IMG/VR virus record: IMGVR_UViG_3300047321_000419
Location: 1-54,443 of that record
Source of the DNA: a virus
DNA length: 54,443 nt
Reading direction: 5' to 3' (one strand)
Of this stretch, positions 51,757 to 54,443 are shown one piece after another (positions within the stretch are counted from its first letter, which is position 1; each line of letters opens with the position of its first letter). The notes beneath the pieces are model-generated. The model saw nothing but the letters and a program-made list of their open reading frames with translations, had not been told where the DNA came from and searched no databases. A program made the position numbers and the translations under genes.

Positions 51757-53613
51757 ATGCGCACCATATCCATCGGGGAGGGCAAGCCGCTCAAGATCAA
51801 CATGGAGCAGCGGGCCCGCCTCAAGGAACGCCTCCAGAACAAGCACAAAAGCGCCCTTCAGGCCCGCGCTGGCTGGGAGAATATGTGCCGCACGGCGATC
51901 CGCATGTACCAGGGGACGCCGCCCGACCACGCGCGCTGGCTACCATTTGAAAACGCGCCGGTAATCGAGGTCACCATCGGCGCGATGGCCTGCGATACGG
52001 TCATCTCACAGGCCGAAGACCTTATATTTCAGGTCAAGCCGCCGCTCACTATCCGCTCTCGCAAGGCCGACTTCGATGATACCGCCGACGCGGTGCAGGA
52101 TTTGGTTAATCATGGCGTCGAATCGGGCTTCTGGAACTTCGAGCCCGGCGTAAAAGAAGGTCTCATCGACCAAGTGCAGCTCGGCATAGTGGTCGGCTAC
52201 ATCCCGTACACCAAGACCGTCCGCAAAACCGACGTGCGCGAGGTCGTGACATTCGGCCCGAAGATTCATTGTCTCGCTCCTGAAGATTTCATCATCCCGG
52301 CCAACGCGACCAAGAACATCCAAGATTGCGAATTTGCGACGATGCGGATGTGGATGAACAGGGAAGAGTTGAATCTGCGCGCTCGCCTCAATAACTGGAC
52401 GGTCGATGATGCCGCGGCGCCCGATACGTCGAGCGTGATTCGCGCAGACCGCCTTCGCACGGCCGGCGTGAGCGGCGGACAGCTCGATACCAAGCCGCCA
52501 GTCACGATCGGCGACACTTTCATCCTTTTCGACATCGACGACGACGGTATTAACGAAGATTTGGAGGTTATCTGGAACATGACTTCGGGGAACATCCTGA
52601 AGGTCATGTATAACCGCTACGATTCGCGGCCGTTCGTGTTGGAATGCTATCAGGACCGCGCCCACACGGCATTCGGCCTCGGCGTGCTCGAAATGATGAT
52701 CCCGTTCGAGCGCGAAGTAACCGAGATTCACAATAACCACATCTGGAACATGATGTTGGCCAACACGAAGATGTACCAGGGTCCGTCCACGGGGATGCAG
52801 GAGACCACCGCGGCGTATCCGGGCAAGTACCTCATCAACGACGAGGGTCCACAGGGCGAAATCAAGGTTCTGGACATGGGCGAAGTCAACGGAACAGCGA
52901 TTCAGGCCGAGTCCGTCGTCACGGCTATGGGTCGCGAGCGCGTAGGAACCACGCAAATCAGCGCCCCGATTCGTTCGTCGAGCCGCACCCCCGGGATCTC
53001 GATGCTCTCGATGATGCAGCAGGCCAACCGGCGCTTCACGCACCCGTTCAATAACATGCGGAACTTCGGTTCCCAGGTCGTGATGCACTGTCTCTTTCGG
53101 CTACAGGAGCAGGTTCGCGCGGGCAACAAGGATGTCGTCAAGAAGCTCAAGGAAATCCTTGGCGACGATAAGGCGGGGCTGGTAATCGACCTGTTCAAGC
53201 ACAGCAAGGTCGAATTGACCGATGCGCTCGATATTCAGCTAACCGCCTCCAGCGTCAGCGTCAATCGCGAGTCCGACCGACAGAACATGGTCATGCTGGC
53301 GACGCAGATTTGGCCGGTCTACTTCCAGGCCATGACGCAGCTCGCGCAGTTCATCGCGCAGCCGCCGTTCCCCGGCGCCGACAAGGTGGCGAAGCAGGCC
53401 GAACGCGCGATCAATAAGTTTTTCGGCAAGATTCTCAAGACGTTCGACCAGATTAGCGACGTTCGCAGTCTGCAAGTTGACCTCGACGACATCCAACCGA
53501 TGATGCAGCAGCTCGGGATGGAGCAGATGCCGGGCCAGCTAAACGGCATGATGAGCCAGATGCAGCAGCCTAACGGCGCTGGCCCTGGTGGTCCGCCGCA
53601 AGGCCTGCATTAG
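51757..53613 (+). CDS. Portal protein (right copy)
   Basis: A 618-residue version of the portal at 2036-3898. Substitutions are scattered and mostly conservative (e.g. MWMGKDEL versus MWMNREEL, FIYFDIDDDGIEE versus FILFDIDDDGINE). The C-terminus has a short QQP insertion and lacks the PPM end. Here the gene ends in TAG and is followed by the anti-defence cassette rather than the coupled small helical gene. Confidence 0.85.
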   Translation: MRTISIGEGKPLKINMEQRARLKERLQNKHKSALQARAGWENMCRTAIRMYQGTPPDHARWLPFENAPVIEVTIGAMACDTVISQAEDLIFQVKPPLTIRSRKADFDDTADAVQDLVNHGVESGFWNFEPGVKEGLIDQVQLGIVVGYIPYTKTVRKTDVREVVTFGPKIHCLAPEDFIIPANATKNIQDCEFATMRMWMNREELNLRARLNNWTVDDAAAPDTSSVIRADRLRTAGVSGGQLDTKPPVTIGDTFILFDIDDDGINEDLEVIWNMTSGNILKVMYNRYDSRPFVLECYQDRAHTAFGLGVLEMMIPFEREVTEIHNNHIWNMMLANTKMYQGPSTGMQETTAAYPGKYLINDEGPQGEIKVLDMGEVNGTAIQAESVVTAMGRERVGTTQISAPIRSSSRTPGISMLSMMQQANRRFTHPFNNMRNFGSQVVMHCLFRLQEQVRAGNKDVVKKLKEILGDDKAGLVIDLFKHSKVELTDALDIQLTASSVSVNRESDRQNMVMLATQIWPVYFQAMTQLAQFIAQPPFPGADKVAKQAERAINKFFGKILKTFDQISDVRSLQVDLDDIQPMMQQLGMEQMPGQLNGMMSQMQQPNGAGPGGPPQGLH

Positions 53614-53617
53614 AGAT

Positions 53618-53633
53618 ATTCCCTTCGACGGGA
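53618..53633. repeat. Left inverted repeat of the anti-defence cassette
   Basis: ATTCCCTTCGACGGGA, five bases after the portal stop. It is the exact reverse complement of 53993-54008 (16 of 16). The pair brackets the Acb2/Tad1-like gene, and neither arm occurs at the equivalent place in the left copy. Confidence 0.85.
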
Positions 53634-53658
53634 CTTAACTAAAAGGAGGGCACAAAAC

Positions 53659-53985
53659 GTGGCCCAAATTGAAGAAGTCAGCAAAGAAGAACAGATTCGG
53701 CGAATAAACGAAGAAGTCTCGCATCGGATTGAGTTTGGCGAGTACGGATTCCTCAACTTTCAGAAAGGCCCGCGCAATGAAGTGGGCGTCAACGGTCTAT
53801 TCATTGCTGAAGACGTGATGCCGAAATTGGTGGAGCATCTGAAAAGCCTAAACAAAGTACTCCCATCCCGCGAGACTTCGCTCGCCATTACTAAACTCGA
53901 AGAATGCACGATGTGGCTCTTGGAGCGGCGGCGGCAGCGCGAGACGCAATCAGTACTCGGAACCTATAAGCCTCATCAGTCGTAA
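53659..53985 (+). CDS. Acb2/Tad1-type cyclic-nucleotide sponge (anti-CBASS / anti-Thoeris)
   Basis: A 108-residue protein with a GTG start after AAGGAGGG. It matches the Acb2/Tad1 hairpin family: GPRNEVGVNGLFIAEDVMPK, then LPSRETSLAITKLEECTMWL and an RRRQRETQSVLGT end, the conserved Arg/Glu-Leu/Ala-Leu-Thr-Lys-Leu-Glu-Glu-x-x-Met-Trp core. In studied phages such proteins bind cyclic di- and trinucleotides or gcADPR-type signals and stop CBASS or Thoeris effectors. Only the right genome copy has it, inside inverted repeats. Confidence 0.8.
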   Translation: MAQIEEVSKEEQIRRINEEVSHRIEFGEYGFLNFQKGPRNEVGVNGLFIAEDVMPKLVEHLKSLNKVLPSRETSLAITKLEECTMWLLERRRQRETQSVLGTYKPHQS

Positions 53986-53992
53986 TTAATTC

Positions 53993-54008
53993 TCCCGTCG
54001 AAGGGAAT
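53993..54008. repeat. Right inverted repeat of the anti-defence cassette
   Basis: TCCCGTCGAAGGGAAT, ending 1 base before the ATG of the next gene. It also supplies that gene's Shine-Dalgarno (GAAGGGA), which the left copy lacks because it uses a TGATG overlap instead. Confidence 0.85.
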
Positions 54009-54009
54009 T

Positions 54010-54219
54010 ATGGCCTCCGCTGACCGACTTATCTTTGCCTGCAAAGAAGACACCGCCGTTCTGACTTCGCTCCGCGCGTGGCTCAATGAGGAGCGCGAGA
54101 CGATCAAGGAACGCGCCATCAAAGAGAAGAACCCCGACGAGATTTTGGCGCTCCAGGGTGCCGCAGCCGTGCTGCGCAAACTGGCCGATACCATCGCTCA
54201 GCAGGTCAAGACCAAGTGA
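54010..54219 (+). CDS. Small helical protein downstream of the portal (right copy)
   Basis: Duplicate of 3898-4107, 69 residues, with a few changes (CREDT to CKEDT, EEREAV to EERETI). Its start context differs from the left copy because of the upstream cassette. Confidence 0.65.
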   Translation: MASADRLIFACKEDTAVLTSLRAWLNEERETIKERAIKEKNPDEILALQGAAAVLRKLADTIAQQVKTK

Positions 54220-54225
54220 CGGTGC

Positions 54226-54253
54226 TTGACAGTAGAACGCTGTTCGATATAAG
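54226..54253 (+). promoter_or_regulatory. Right copy of promoter P2
   Basis: TTGACA (54226-54231), 16-nt spacer with GAAC-GCT-GTTC, and TATAAG (54248-54253), identical to 4114-4141 through the following start codon. Confidence 0.75.
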
Positions 54254-54262
54254 GCATTAACT

Positions 54263-54443
54263 ATGCCCGACGAAAAGCCTAACGATACGGCACAGAACGC
54301 ACAGGACGAAAAGCTCGCCGGTCTAGTCTCCGCATCGGTCACCGCAGGTCTCAAAACAGCGTTACCCGAATTGATGAAACCGTTCGCTGACCAAATCAGC
54401 GGCGGGTCGATTCGTCGGGAAGTTCAGGCGCCCGCACCTCGCG
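54263..54443 (+). CDS. Scaffold-like protein, partial (right copy)
   Basis: The first 60 codons of the gene at 4151-5035, cut by the right edge. The last dozen bases begin to differ more from the left copy (CGCCCGCACCTCGCG). Confidence 0.6.
   Translation, partial: MPDEKPNDTAQNAQDEKLAGLVSASVTAGLKTALPELMKPFADQISGGSIRREVQAPAPR

Larger units (their letters stand above)
49722..54443. repeat. Right copy of the terminal near-duplication
   Basis: Same gene set as 1-4331. It contains one insertion of about 0.4 kb with an Acb2/Tad1-like gene. Most differences are third-codon changes; the promoter regions are nearly or fully identical. See the left copy for the offsets. Confidence 0.85.

Noticed and set aside
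52006-53088. A 360-residue minus-strand ORF opposite the portal
   Set aside because: Shadow of the portal; in the left copy the same strand is broken into pieces, so it is not conserved.

Overview
This window reads as an almost complete tailed-phage genome of about 50 kb, probably a metagenomic assembly. The support is a portal, a capsid gene set, a terminase, internal virion proteins, a lysis cassette and dense overlapping genes, with no tape-measure gene, tail sheath, integrase, DNA polymerase or ribosomal gene. The absence of a tape measure together with a nozzle-like propeller and large helical 'ejection' proteins suggests a podovirus-like virion. Many proteins carry Sec signal peptides or lipoboxes, which points to a bacterial host, likely Gram-negative; the host cannot be named from the sequence.

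The two ends are near-duplicates. Positions 1-4331 and 49722-54443 carry the same genes in the same order with many, mostly synonymous, differences, so the contig probably wraps around a circular or circularly permuted genome and joins two strain variants. The right copy holds an extra 0.4 kb cassette between the portal and the next gene. It encodes a protein matching the Acb2/Tad1 cyclic-nucleotide sponge family (anti-CBASS, anti-Thoeris) and is bounded by perfect 16-bp inverted repeats.

Layout: (1) 1-1057 minus, ATP-grasp enzyme, partial, complete at 49549-50778. (2) 1130-9193 plus, head module: portal, scaffold-like protein, capsid, connector. (3) 9196-20478 plus, a run of seven genes whose products all start with an export signal or membrane helix: three collagen-like proteins, a beta-helix plus glycoside-hydrolase fusion, and two large beta-rich proteins. 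(4) 20489-24696 plus, membrane and lysis genes, a muralytic enzyme, a lipoprotein and a papain-like protease. (5) 29087-24629 minus, an early operon starting with a ribbon-helix-helix repressor and including an ssDNA-annealing-like protein, a DpdA-like DNA transglycosylase and QueC, i.e. 7-deazaguanine DNA modification. (6) 29256-33223 plus, two DNA methyltransferases, replication-takeover proteins (helicase-loader-like, DnaT-like, stand-alone DnaA domain IV) and a PD-(D/E)XK nuclease. (7) 35956-33238 minus, small early genes including an ArdA-like antirestriction protein, many with a repeated leader/RBS module. (8) 35989-49521 plus, DNA-binding protein, a terminase large subunit split into ATPase and nuclease genes, connectors, tail propellers and internal virion proteins.

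Together the genes suggest a phage that relies on the host replisome, protects its DNA in several ways (deazaguanine modification, two methylases, ArdA-like protein, strain-variable cyclic-nucleotide sponge) and exports an unusual set of collagen-like and glycan-active proteins. All functional calls come from reading motifs by eye; no database search was possible.
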